Source: Georgenia sp. M64
Lineage (GTDB): Bacteria; Actinomycetota; Actinomycetes; Actinomycetales; Actinomycetaceae
DNA: 64,000 nucleotides
NCBI RefSeq assembly: GCF_038049925.1
Contig: NZ_CP145809.1
Span: forward strand, 496,001-560,000
Direction of reading: 5' to 3'
Under the pieces are notes generated by a model. That model did not search any database. It worked only from the letters and a program-made list of their open reading frames with translations, and had not been told where the DNA came from. The position numbers were made by a program, and so were the translations under genes. Shown in pieces: positions 55,501 to 62,849 of the stretch; positions within the stretch are counted from its first letter, which is position 1, and every line of letters begins with the position of its first letter.

Positions 55501-58015
55501 CTACACGGTGGTCGCGCTGGACGCCCTGGGCGGGGAGTCCGTCCCGTCCAACGCCGTCACGGTGGTCACGGTCGACGAGACCGTCACACCGCCGGCCGCG
55601 CCGACGGGCCTGACCGTCGGCGAGGTGGGCAAGACCGAGGTCGGGCTCAGCTGGGAGGCCGCGACGGACGCGCTGTTCTACCACGTCTACCGCGCCGACC
55701 CGCTCGCCGACGGCTCGGCGGGCACGTTCGAGCTCGTCGGACGCACGAGCGGGACCGAGTTCACCGACACCGGCGTGCTCACCACGGTCGAGTACGGCTA
55801 CGCCGTCGCCGCGGTCAACGCCGGCGGACCCTCCGAGCTCTCGGGCACGGTCACCTCGCCCGCCGTCACCACGCTCGAGCGGCAGGCGGAGCGCCTCGAC
55901 CGCGCTCCGGTCGCGGTCGCCACGGAGGGCGGCACCTACCTGGGCTGGCGGATGCTCGGGCTCGACGCCGAGGACGTGGCGTTCCACGTCTACCGCGACG
56001 GCGAGCGCATCACCCACGAGCCGGTCGGTGCCACCAACCTCCTCGACGCCGACGGGTCCCCCGGCGCCACCTACCGGGTCAGCACCGTCGACGACGGTCT
56101 CGAGTGGTGGGCCACGGACGAGTTCGGGGTCTGGGACGACCAGACGCTCGACATCCCGCTCGACAAGCCCGCCGACGCCTACGCCAAGGACGGTCAGCCG
56201 TACACCTACCGCGCCGGCGACGCCTCCGTCGGCGACCTCGACGGCGACGGCGAGTACGAGATCGTCCTCAAGTGGGACCCGTCCAACGCCAAGGACAACT
56301 CCCAGGCGGGCTACACCGGGAACGTCTACGTCGACGCCTACGAGCTCGACGGCACCCGGCTGTGGCGAATCGACCTGGGCCACAACATCCGGGCCGGGGC
56401 CCACTACACCCAGCCCCAGGTGTTCGACCTCGACGGCGACGGGCGCGCCGAGCTCACCATGAAGACCGCGGACGGCACGGTCGACGGCGCCGGCACGGCG
56501 ATCGGCGACCCGCGCGCGGACTACCGCAGCTCCAGCGGATACGTCCTCACGGGGCCGGAGTACCTCACCGTCTTCGACGGCGAGACCGGTGCCGCCGTCG
56601 ACACCGTCGACTACGTCCCGCCGCGCGGCAACGTCAGCGCCTGGGGCGACGGCTACGGCAACCGGGTGGACCGGTTCCTCGCCGGCGTGGCCTACCTCGA
56701 CGGCGAACGCCCCAGCGTGATCTTCAGCCGCGGGTACTACACCCGCACGGTGATCGCGGCGTTCGACTTCGACGGCACGGACCTCACCGAGCGCTGGACC
56801 TTCGACTCCGACGTCGTGGGTGAGGACCACGCCGGGCAGGGCAACCACCAGCTCGCCGTCGCCGACGTCGACGGGGACCAGAAGGACGAGATCGTCTTCG
56901 GCTCCATGACGGTCGACGACGACGGGACCCCGCTGTACTCGACGGGTCTCGGTCACGGCGACGCCCTGCACGTCTCGGACCTCATCCCCTCGCGCCCGGG
57001 CCTGGAGGTCTTCGCGGCCCACGAGGACATGGGAGCGTCGGGCAACCTCGGCGCGACCATGCGTTCGGCCGCCACGGGCGAGGTCCTGTGGTCGATCCCG
57101 GCCGCCCGGGACACCGGCCGGGCCGCCGCGGCGGACATCGACCCCCGCCACGACGGTGCCGAGGGCTGGGCCGTCGGCGGCGACGCGGCGTGGGACTCCC
57201 CGGTCGGCGAGCTGCGGTCGGCGACGGGCGAGCTGCTCGCCGAGGAGATCCCCGCCGCCAACTTCGTCACGTGGTGGGACGGCGACCTCCTGCGGGAGAT
57301 CACCGACCACGACTGGGACCAGGACGCCGGCACGGGCGTGCCCACCATCAGCAAGTGGGACTGGGACGCGCAGGAGGAGGTCGAGGTCTACCGCGCGGAG
57401 GGCACCCTGTCGAACAACGGCACCAAGGGCACCCCGGCGCTGCAGGCCGACCTGTTCGGCGACTGGCGCGAGGAGATCGTCACCCGCACCGAGGACTCCA
57501 CCGCCCTGCGGGTGGCGACGACCGTCGACCTCACCGAGCACCGGCTGCGCACGCTGCAGTCGGACCCGGTGTACCGGCTCGGCGTCGCGTGGCAGAACAC
57601 GTCGTACAACCAGCCGCCGCACACCTCCTACTTCCTGGGGGAGGGCATGGCCACGCCGGCCGCGCCGAGGATCGCCTACACCGGGGAGGCGACCGCGCTC
57701 GAGCGGGTGCCCGGCCCGGCCACCGGGGTCCCGGCCATTCCCGTGCTCCGCACCGACGACCCGCGCGGCCGCTCGGACGGCACGTTCACGCTCACGGCCC
57801 GGATCCCGGAGGGCCAGAACGCCAACCACGTCGTCTGGACCCTCGACGGCGAGGTGGTCGGCGAGGAGGCCCTCGTCGACCGCACGCCCGACGAGCAGGT
57901 CATGAGTCTCGCGGTGGAGGACCTAACCGCGGGATGGCACGAGCTGGGGTGCACGGTGTCGAACCAGCACGGTGACACCGTCTGCGAGCCCGTCAAGGTG
58001 CGGGTGACCGGTTGA
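52580..58015 (+). CDS. Secreted multimodular pectinase: CE12 rhamnogalacturonan acetylesterase + PL11 lyase
   Basis: An 1811-aa exported protein. Signal peptide 1-34; malectin/CBM-like beta domains at about 35-190, 295-430 and 765-900 (each starting F/LDLG-type); FN3 domains at about 195-285, 675-760, 905-990 and 1000-1097. An SGNH esterase (about 445-650: VTGDSTVQ, AIGGRSSKNF, FGHNDN, DDTHFQEYG) deacetylates rhamnogalacturonan I. A PL11 lyase (about 1100-1735: GGTYLGWRMLGLD, GDLDGDGEYEIVLKWDPSN) cuts its backbone. GTG 52580 with AGGGGGAAC upstream gives a clean signal peptide; ATG 52508 overlaps an operator and is rejected. Confidence 0.9.
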   Translation: MSSRTRRLVAAPVAVATALTAALVGPGATADEGQAWSFDLGTAASPVEAGWTGVPESNRYTAEAGYGIVTVDGVAPVSRYRTSAAADAVRNDFVLATAWGFAVDVPDGTYDVRVLSGDELTGTSTTKTHIDLEGVRAGTVQARQAVSEQTWRTTVADRQLSIGITGDGAGGYVNGIEVTSVADEPAPDPEPDPGTSALAAPDSVRMAHVTDGSVTVRWDEVPGAAGYVLSRSDAPDGEYTVVAETDQRTVFATDSVDTTVVHHYRAQARDAEGRLSLPSAAAVSSLTVAAPDLPGSGVLSLDLGNGDVAPGMVGLDAATAYTAETRIGFADTSEVTATDRATGDAVRSDFVTVADTELVVDLPNGDYTVDLIAGDADGGTDIAITAEQMAKVQPTTRAAGEYLEMSFDIAVVDGQLNLELAGSAANLNALVLTQHSPRPAGAEPTVWVTGDSTVQTYTADYVPQAGWGQMIDRFLTEDVTVENRAIGGRSSKNFISQGRLDEVLREIRPGDYLFAQFGHNDNSYGVDDRYAAPGDYLNYLRTFVDGAVQRGATPVLVTPVSRRSFDAETGLFNVSFPEYVDAATALAQETGTPLVDLSASSRAYLDEIGPEAAKSVFLHVPAGIYPNRPNGTADDTHFQEYGAIQMARLVATDVASLEVPLAQEVVETEPPANVPEPPAGLVVVSVSHAGAQLSWTAVEGADIYKVLRRTAGEDWVLATTSTLAQASVGGLAEGTAYEMQVVAVNGRGDSEPSATVELTTKAPLHKFDLQLAGNVTMDGYTPIDETTTYSAETGYGFTTDARPGGRDRGLGFDPVPTALERDFLLPGSAHELAVDVPNGSYAVKVYYGDPLGTGRLGITLEGKDHGSQNAGRGRVVSRTLEPVLVTDGQLTVVGEGWFNGMEVTPLILAPTDLTHDLAIDGADVAVALSWTGTEDATAYRVYRASDAGAAPEALGDVEEPAFTDTTADVGLEYTYTVVALDALGGESVPSNAVTVVTVDETVTPPAAPTGLTVGEVGKTEVGLSWEAATDALFYHVYRADPLADGSAGTFELVGRTSGTEFTDTGVLTTVEYGYAVAAVNAGGPSELSGTVTSPAVTTLERQAERLDRAPVAVATEGGTYLGWRMLGLDAEDVAFHVYRDGERITHEPVGATNLLDADGSPGATYRVSTVDDGLEWWATDEFGVWDDQTLDIPLDKPADAYAKDGQPYTYRAGDASVGDLDGDGEYEIVLKWDPSNAKDNSQAGYTGNVYVDAYELDGTRLWRIDLGHNIRAGAHYTQPQVFDLDGDGRAELTMKTADGTVDGAGTAIGDPRADYRSSSGYVLTGPEYLTVFDGETGAAVDTVDYVPPRGNVSAWGDGYGNRVDRFLAGVAYLDGERPSVIFSRGYYTRTVIAAFDFDGTDLTERWTFDSDVVGEDHAGQGNHQLAVADVDGDQKDEIVFGSMTVDDDGTPLYSTGLGHGDALHVSDLIPSRPGLEVFAAHEDMGASGNLGATMRSAATGEVLWSIPAARDTGRAAAADIDPRHDGAEGWAVGGDAAWDSPVGELRSATGELLAEEIPAANFVTWWDGDLLREITDHDWDQDAGTGVPTISKWDWDAQEEVEVYRAEGTLSNNGTKGTPALQADLFGDWREEIVTRTEDSTALRVATTVDLTEHRLRTLQSDPVYRLGVAWQNTSYNQPPHTSYFLGEGMATPAAPRIAYTGEATALERVPGPATGVPAIPVLRTDDPRGRSDGTFTLTARIPEGQNANHVVWTLDGEVVGEEALVDRTPDEQVMSLAVEDLTAGWHELGCTVSNQHGDTVCEPVKVRVTG

Positions 58016-58088
58016 GCGGGCGTCAGGGCACGGCCGGATCGTGACCGTCGAGGTGCCCGGCCGACCGTGACCGGGTGGACGACCGGAC

Positions 58089-58203
58089 GAGAGCGCCACC
58101 CGTGGCCCCGAGAGGGGGCGCGGGTGGCGCTCTCGCCGTCCCGGGTGGCGCTCTCGTCGTCCCGGGTGGCGCTCTCACCATCCCGGGGAGCGCCGACGCC
58201 GTC
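58089..58203. repeat. Terminator-like hairpin whose 3' arm is tandemly repeated (21 bp x4), before purF
   Basis: GAGAGCGCCACCCG (58089-58102) pairs perfectly with CGGGTGGCGCTCTC (58121-58134), with an 18-nt loop. The 3' arm then recurs in 21-bp units at 58141-58161 and 58162-58182, with a degenerate copy at 58183-58203. The hairpin begins 73 bp after the pectinase stop and the array ends 52 bp before purF. Confidence 0.85.
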
Positions 58204-58255
58204 CCGGCGTGGACGGCCTCGACGACGCCCCGGACCGGTGTGGGACCATGTGGCC

Positions 58256-59758
58256 GTGGCACGCGGCGACGGACGGCTTTCCCACGAGCTCCTCCCGGGC
58301 GAGAAGGGGCCGCAGGACGAGTGCGGCGTCTTCGGGGTCTGGGCCCCGGGCGAGGACGTCGCCCGCCTGACGTACTTCGGGATCTACGCCCTGCAGCACC
58401 GCGGCCAGGAGTCCGCGGGCATCGCCACCTCCAACGGTGAGCAGATCCTCGTCTACAAGGACATGGGCCTGGTCTCCCAGGTGTTCGACGACCGCGCCCT
58501 GCAGCCCCTCCAGGGCCACATCGCCGTCGGCCACGTGCGCTACTCCACCACCGGCGCCTCGGCGTGGGAGAACGCCCAGCCCACCCTCGGCCCGACGGCG
58601 GCCGGCACCGTCGCGCTGGGCCACAACGGCAACCTCACCAACACCACCGAGCTCATGGAGATGGTCCAGGAGCGATTCGGCAAGGACCTGCGCGGCGAGC
58701 TCGGCCGCGGCTCCTCCACCGACACCGCGGTCATCACCGCGATGCTCGGCGGCACCGCCCGGGCGGGGGAGCGGCTCGAGGACGTCGCGATGGAGGTGCT
58801 CCCGCTCCTCGAGGGCGCCTTCTCGCTCGTGTTCATGGACGAGCACACCCTCTACGCCGCCCGGGACGCCCACGGCATCCGCCCGCTCGTGCTCGGCCGC
58901 CTCGAGCGCGGGTGGGCCGTCGCGTCGGAGACGGCGGCGCTGGACATCGTCGGCGCCACCTTCGTCCGCGAGATCGAGCCGGGTGAGCTCGTCACCATCG
59001 ACGCCGACGGGCTGCGCTCGCGCCGCTTCGCCGAGGCGACCCCCCACGGCTGCGTCTTCGAGTACGTCTACCTCGCCCGGCCCGACACCCGCATCGCGGG
59101 CCGCTCGGTCAACGCCTCGCGGCTGGAGATGGGCCGCGTCCTCGCCCGGGAGCACCCCGTCGACGCCGACCTGATCATCCCCACCCCGGAGTCCGGGACG
59201 CCCGCCGCCATCGGCTACGCGCAGGGCTCGGGGATCCCCTTCGGCCAGGGCCTGGTGAAGAACTCCTACGTCGGGCGCACCTTCATCCAGCCCACGCAGA
59301 CCATCCGGCAGCTCGGCATCCGGCTCAAGCTCAACCCGCTGCGGGAGGTCATCGAGGGCAAGCGGCTCGTCGTCGTCGACGACTCCATCGTGCGGGGCAA
59401 CACCCAGCGCGCCCTGGTGCGGATGCTGCGCGAGGCGGGGGCCGCGGAGGTCCACGTGCGGATCTCCTCGCCGCCGGTGAAGTGGCCCTGCTTCTACGGC
59501 ATCGACTTCGCCACGCGGGCCGAGCTCATCGCGAACGGCCTGACCACCGACGAGATCCGTGCCTCCCTCGGCGCCGACTCCCTCGGCTACATCTCCCTCG
59601 AGGGCATGGTGGAGGCCACGGCCATCCCGCAGCAGCGGCTGTGCACGGCGTGCTTCACCGGTAGCTACCCGGTCCGCCTGGGTGAGCACGCCACCATCTC
59701 CGGCGCCGAGGCCCCGAGCGTGCCCCCCACCCCCGCCACCACCGGAGCAGCGCAGTGA
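58256..59758 (+). CDS. purF: Amidophosphoribosyltransferase
   Basis: A 500-aa enzyme for the first step of purine synthesis. A 22-residue propeptide precedes Cys23 (DECGVFGVWAPGED), which becomes the N-terminal nucleophile. PRPP motif VVVDDSIVRGNT. Cys residues in PHGCVFEY, WPCFYG and LCTAC match the 4Fe-4S ligands of the Bacillus-type enzyme. GTG 58256, with GTG 58250 as alternative. Overlaps purM by 4 bp (GTGA). Confidence 0.95.
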   Translation: MARGDGRLSHELLPGEKGPQDECGVFGVWAPGEDVARLTYFGIYALQHRGQESAGIATSNGEQILVYKDMGLVSQVFDDRALQPLQGHIAVGHVRYSTTGASAWENAQPTLGPTAAGTVALGHNGNLTNTTELMEMVQERFGKDLRGELGRGSSTDTAVITAMLGGTARAGERLEDVAMEVLPLLEGAFSLVFMDEHTLYAARDAHGIRPLVLGRLERGWAVASETAALDIVGATFVREIEPGELVTIDADGLRSRRFAEATPHGCVFEYVYLARPDTRIAGRSVNASRLEMGRVLAREHPVDADLIIPTPESGTPAAIGYAQGSGIPFGQGLVKNSYVGRTFIQPTQTIRQLGIRLKLNPLREVIEGKRLVVVDDSIVRGNTQRALVRMLREAGAAEVHVRISSPPVKWPCFYGIDFATRAELIANGLTTDEIRASLGADSLGYISLEGMVEATAIPQQRLCTACFTGSYPVRLGEHATISGAEAPSVPPTPATTGAAQ

Positions 59759-60867
59759 GCGAGACGAGCCCGATCACCTACGCCGGCGCCGGCGTCGACA
59801 CCGAGGCCGGCGACCGCGCGGTCGAGCTGATGAAGGACGCGGTGCGGGCCACCCACACGCCCGACGTGGTCGGCGGGGTCGGGGGGTTCGCCGGCCTCGT
59901 CGACGTCTCGGCGCTGCGGGAGTACCGGCGCCCCCTGCTGGCCACGTCCACCGACGGCGTCGGCACGAAGGTCGCCGTCGCCCAGGCGATGGACGTCCAC
60001 CACACCATCGGCCACGACCTCGTCGGGATGGTCGTCGACGACATCGTCGTCGTCGGCGCCCGCCCCCTCCTCATGACCGACTACATCGCCTGCGGCAAGG
60101 TGGTGCCGGAGCGGATCGCCGACCTCGTCCGCGGCATCGCCGAGGCCTGCGCGCTGGTCGGCACCCCGCTCCTCGGCGGTGAGACGGCCGAGCACCCCGG
60201 CCTGCTGGGCGAGCACGAGTACGACGTCGCCGGTGCCGCCACCGGCGTCGTCGAGGCCGACGCCGTCCTGGGGGCCGAGCGGGTCCGGTCCGGGGACGTC
60301 GTCGTCGCCATGGCGTCCTCGGGCCTGCACTCCAACGGCTACTCCCTCGTGCGGCGCGTCGTCGAGGTCGCCGGCTGGGGCCTGGAGCGCCACGTCCCCG
60401 AGCTGGGCCGGACCCTGGGCGAGGAGCTGCTCGAGCCGACCCGGCTGTACACCCCGGCCTGCCTCGACCTCGTCGCGACCGGTCGGGTGCACGCCTTCAG
60501 CCACGTCACGGGGGGCGGCCTGGCGGCCAACCTCGCCCGGGTCCTGCCGGCCGGCCTGGTGGCGGACCTCGACCGCGCCAGCTGGACCGTGCCGCCGGTG
60601 TTCGAGCTGGTGCGCAGCCTCGGCCAGGTCCCGTGGACCGACCTGCAGAACACCCTCAACCTCGGCGTCGGCATGGTCGCGGTGGTGCCCCCCGACGCCG
60701 CGGACGCGACCGTGGCTGCCGTCCGGGCGCGAGGGATCGACGCCTGGGTGCTGGGGACGGTCCGCGACGACGAGGGCGCGCCGGGTCCCGACGGGCCGGC
60801 CGTGCGCGGCACCAAGGGGGTCGACGGCGGCGCGGTCCGGCTGCAGGGCCGCTACGTCACCGGCTGA
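59755..60867 (+). CDS. purM: Phosphoribosylformylglycinamidine cyclo-ligase (AIR synthetase)
   Basis: A 370-aa enzyme converting FGAM to AIR with ATP. ITYAGAGVDTEAGDRAVELMK, STDGVGTKVAVAQAM, GGETAEHPGL and HVTGGGLAANLARVLP are diagnostic. GTG 59755 overlaps the purF stop. Ends in a convergent arrangement with the DUF3073 gene. Confidence 0.96.
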   Translation: MSETSPITYAGAGVDTEAGDRAVELMKDAVRATHTPDVVGGVGGFAGLVDVSALREYRRPLLATSTDGVGTKVAVAQAMDVHHTIGHDLVGMVVDDIVVVGARPLLMTDYIACGKVVPERIADLVRGIAEACALVGTPLLGGETAEHPGLLGEHEYDVAGAATGVVEADAVLGAERVRSGDVVVAMASSGLHSNGYSLVRRVVEVAGWGLERHVPELGRTLGEELLEPTRLYTPACLDLVATGRVHAFSHVTGGGLAANLARVLPAGLVADLDRASWTVPPVFELVRSLGQVPWTDLQNTLNLGVGMVAVVPPDAADATVAAVRARGIDAWVLGTVRDDEGAPGPDGPAVRGTKGVDGGAVRLQGRYVTG

Positions 60868-60980
60868 GCCCGCCCGCCCGACCGAAGACCCCGGACGACG
60901 ACGCCCGCCGGGGCGCCACGGCCCCTGCGCGGCCACGCCCGGGGGTTGGACCACGGCGCCGCAGAGCGCCTGAACGACCA

Positions 60981-61021
60981 CGCCCGCAGGGCGCCGCTCA
61001 AGCGGTCGCACCCTGCGGGCG
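60981..61021. terminator. Bidirectional terminator between purM and DUF3073 gene
   Basis: CGCCCGCAGGG (60981-60991) pairs perfectly with CCCTGCGGGCG (61011-61021). The loop contains a nested CCGCT-CAA-GCGG stem. Confidence 0.75.
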
Positions 61022-61056
61022 GTCGTCGTCACATCCCCGGCGGTGAGCCGGCGACG

Positions 61057-61263
61057 TCACGGGGTCCGGCGGATCTGACCCCAGTCGTCGTCGTCTTCCT
61101 CCATGGCGGGGGGGATCTCGGCGTAGTCGACATCGTCGTCCACGCCGTCAGTACGAGGAGACGTGAGCTCTCGTTCGAGAGCCCGGTAGTCGGTCTCGGG
61201 GCTGAAGTACTTCAGCTTCCGAGCGACCTTCGTCTGCTTGGCCTTCTGACGGCCGCGCCCCAT
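61057..61263 (-). CDS. DUF3073 domain protein
   Basis: A 68-aa protein: basic N-terminus MGRGRQKAKQTKVARKLKYFSPETDYRALEREL and a strongly acidic tail (AMEEDDDDWGQI). Conserved beside purM in actinobacteria; no known function. ATG 61263 with GGAGGGGG 9 nt upstream. A leader hairpin lies 28 bp upstream. Confidence 0.92.
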   Translation of the reverse strand: MGRGRQKAKQTKVARKLKYFSPETDYRALERELTSPRTDGVDDDVDYAEIPPAMEEDDDDWGQIRRTP

Positions 61264-61290
61264 GGCGTCGACCCCCTCCAACGTAGAACC

Positions 61291-61317
61291 GGGGCAGGCA
61301 CCGTTCGGTGCGGCCCC
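61291..61317 (-). promoter_or_regulatory. Stem-loop in the DUF3073 leader
   Basis: GCACCG-TT-CGGTGC (61298-61311) is a perfect 6-bp stem, extended by GGGGC/GCCCC outer pairs. In the mRNA it would sit just upstream of the ribosome site. Confidence 0.45.
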
Positions 61318-61546
61318 GTGTTTATGGTCATCTGTGTCGTGGGGCAACGGTACATGCTTGCGGCCCCCCACAGCCATTCCGTGCCCGTGGGCGGGGTGTG
61401 GTCATCATCTCCGGCGCCGGGACCAAAGATGTCCATACGTCCAGAATGTCGGGACCATAGGCCCGCTCCCGTGCCCTGTACGCGTGGTTTGCTGAGTTCC
61501 ACGAGGCGCCTCAGCGCCGGAGGAACGCGATCCCGGGAGGGTAGCC

Positions 61547-61789
61547 ATGTCGATGACGGACGGGACCACTGAGCAGCTGCTCACGCCGTCGGAGGTGGCA
61601 GCTCGCTTCCGGGTGGACCCCAAGACGGTGACCCGCTGGGCGAACGCCGGCAAGATCTCCTCGATCCGGACCCTCGGCGGTCATCGCCGGTTCCGCCGCA
61701 GCGAGGTCGAGGCGCTGCTCCTGGCCAGCGGGCTGGCCGAGGAGATCCACGACAAGCCCGTCAGCGACGTCTCCACCGCAGCACGATAA
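61547..61789 (+). CDS. bldC: BldC family DNA-binding regulator
   Basis: An 80-aa MerR-like winged helix protein: LLTPSEVAARFRVDPKTVTRWANAGK, RTLGGHRRFRRSEVEALL. Near-identical in layout to Streptomyces BldC, which binds cooperatively to direct repeats and controls development genes. ATG 61547 with GGGAGGG; ATG 61553 also possible. The 3' end overlaps the convergent DUF3618 gene by 29 bp. Confidence 0.95.
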   Translation: MSMTDGTTEQLLTPSEVAARFRVDPKTVTRWANAGKISSIRTLGGHRRFRRSEVEALLLASGLAEEIHDKPVSDVSTAAR

Positions 61790-62045
61790 GCAGGGCGGCC
61801 GCGGCCACGCTCGCACCGAGCGTGGCCAGCGCCTTGGGGTCGCGACGGCTGACGTCGTCGGCGAACGTCCTGGCCCTCTCCGTGGCGACCTCCTTCGCCG
61901 CGTCGATCTGCGCGCGCGGGTCGAGCCGGTCGCTGAGCTCGTTGACGGTGTCCGTCAGCTGAGCCCGGGTCCGGGCGATCTCGGCCTCGATCTGCTCCGG
62001 CGTGCGCTTCTTCACGGAGTCGGGCGTCTGCTTGGCGTCGCTCAC
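61761..62045 (-). CDS. DUF3618 membrane protein
   Basis: A 94-aa protein: TPEQIEAEIARTRAQLTDTVNELSDRLDPR is the DUF3618 motif, then a C-terminal helix (ALATLGASVAAAALLIVL) and RWRRR. GTG 62045 overlaps the holin-like gene by 4 bp, so the pair is coupled. Probably a membrane-associated coiled-coil partner; function unknown. Confidence 0.88.
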   Translation of the reverse strand: MSDAKQTPDSVKKRTPEQIEAEIARTRAQLTDTVNELSDRLDPRAQIDAAKEVATERARTFADDVSRRDPKALATLGASVAAAALLIVLRWRRR

Positions 62046-62506
62046 TTCTTGATCCCCTTCTTCACCGCGTCGAGATCCTCCTTGATGCCCTCCTGGGGCT
62101 TGGCCTCGAACTCCTTGGAGGCGTCGATCGCTTTCTTGCCCAGGAGCGCCGCGATGCCGGCGACGACGAGCAGGACGACCGCGACGATGAGGGCGGAGAG
62201 CCACGCGGGCAGCGCGGTCGCGAGGCCGAGGACGGCGGCGGCGAGGAGCACGCCGAAGGCGTAGAGGCCCATGACGGCGGCGAAGCCGAAGAACCCGGCG
62301 CCGGTGCCCAGCCGCTTGCCCTTCTCGGCCAGCTGGGCCTGCGCGAGCTGGAGCTCGTCACGGATCAGTCGCGAGAACTGCTCGGAGACCGAGGAGACGA
62401 GCTCGCCGATGGTCTTGCCCCGCGGGGCGCCCCCTGGTGCCTGACCGCCCACGTACGCGTCCTCGACCACCGGAGTGGTCGGGCCGTCTGCCGATGTGCT
62501 CGCCAC
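62042..62506 (-). CDS. Holin-like (phage holin superfamily 3/Actino_HOL) membrane protein
   Basis: A 154-aa protein with an amphipathic segment (IGELVSSVSEQFSRLIRDELQLAQAQL) and two long helices (FGFAAVMGLYAFGVLLAAAVLGL and WLSALIVAVVLLVVAGIAALL), then a charged tail. Despite the family name it is a standard actinobacterial chromosomal gene, not phage here: there is no lysis or phage gene around. GTG 62506 with GAGGAG; a longer open frame to 62977 is not supported. Confidence 0.85.
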   Translation of the reverse strand: MASTSADGPTTPVVEDAYVGGQAPGGAPRGKTIGELVSSVSEQFSRLIRDELQLAQAQLAEKGKRLGTGAGFFGFAAVMGLYAFGVLLAAAVLGLATALPAWLSALIVAVVLLVVAGIAALLGKKAIDASKEFEAKPQEGIKEDLDAVKKGIKK

Positions 62507-62849
62507 GATCTTCTCCTCGCATCCGTCTGACGGCACCGGAGCCGACGCCGACAGGCCCATGATTGCCGTCCCCGGCGCGCCCTGCACGCCAAGACTGCCA
62601 GGTTCCCACGGCGCTGACCTGCGTGTGCGGCAACCGCGCCGCCCGGCAGCCGACGGTCGCGGGTGTTTCGTCCGGGTGAACCCGATGTGAACCTTTGAGG
62701 GTTTCGGGAGATTCGGGTGGTGAAGTCCTTGACCTGCCGATTGCCGGTCAACATGATAGGGACGCTCTCCGTCGTCGATGCCGGGGGGTGACCGCGCGGC
62801 GATCCCGCGTCCGAACGATGCCGGCCCCCCGGCGCCCGAGGAGTCCTCT
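62507..62849. other. Divergent intergenic region (343 bp)
   Basis: Contains the promoter of the nuclease gene (62729-62757). Otherwise no gene, repeat or RNA recognised. Confidence 0.6.
62729..62757 (+). promoter_or_regulatory. Sigma-70-type promoter of the nuclease gene with embedded palindrome
   Basis: TTGACC (62729-62734), 17 bp, CATGAT (62752-62757). TTGACC-N11-GGTCAA (62729-62751) is a perfect inverted repeat that covers the -35 box and spacer, so a repressor site is likely. Confidence 0.7.

Noticed and set aside
52586..57829. 1747-codon frame antisense to the pectinase gene
   Set aside because: Shadow frame of the same kind; no recognisable domain and no start context.
62042..62506. 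Prophage lysis cassette suggested by the holin-like protein
   Set aside because: No endolysin, integrase or structural phage gene nearby; this holin family is widespread on actinobacterial chromosomes next to DUF3618 genes.
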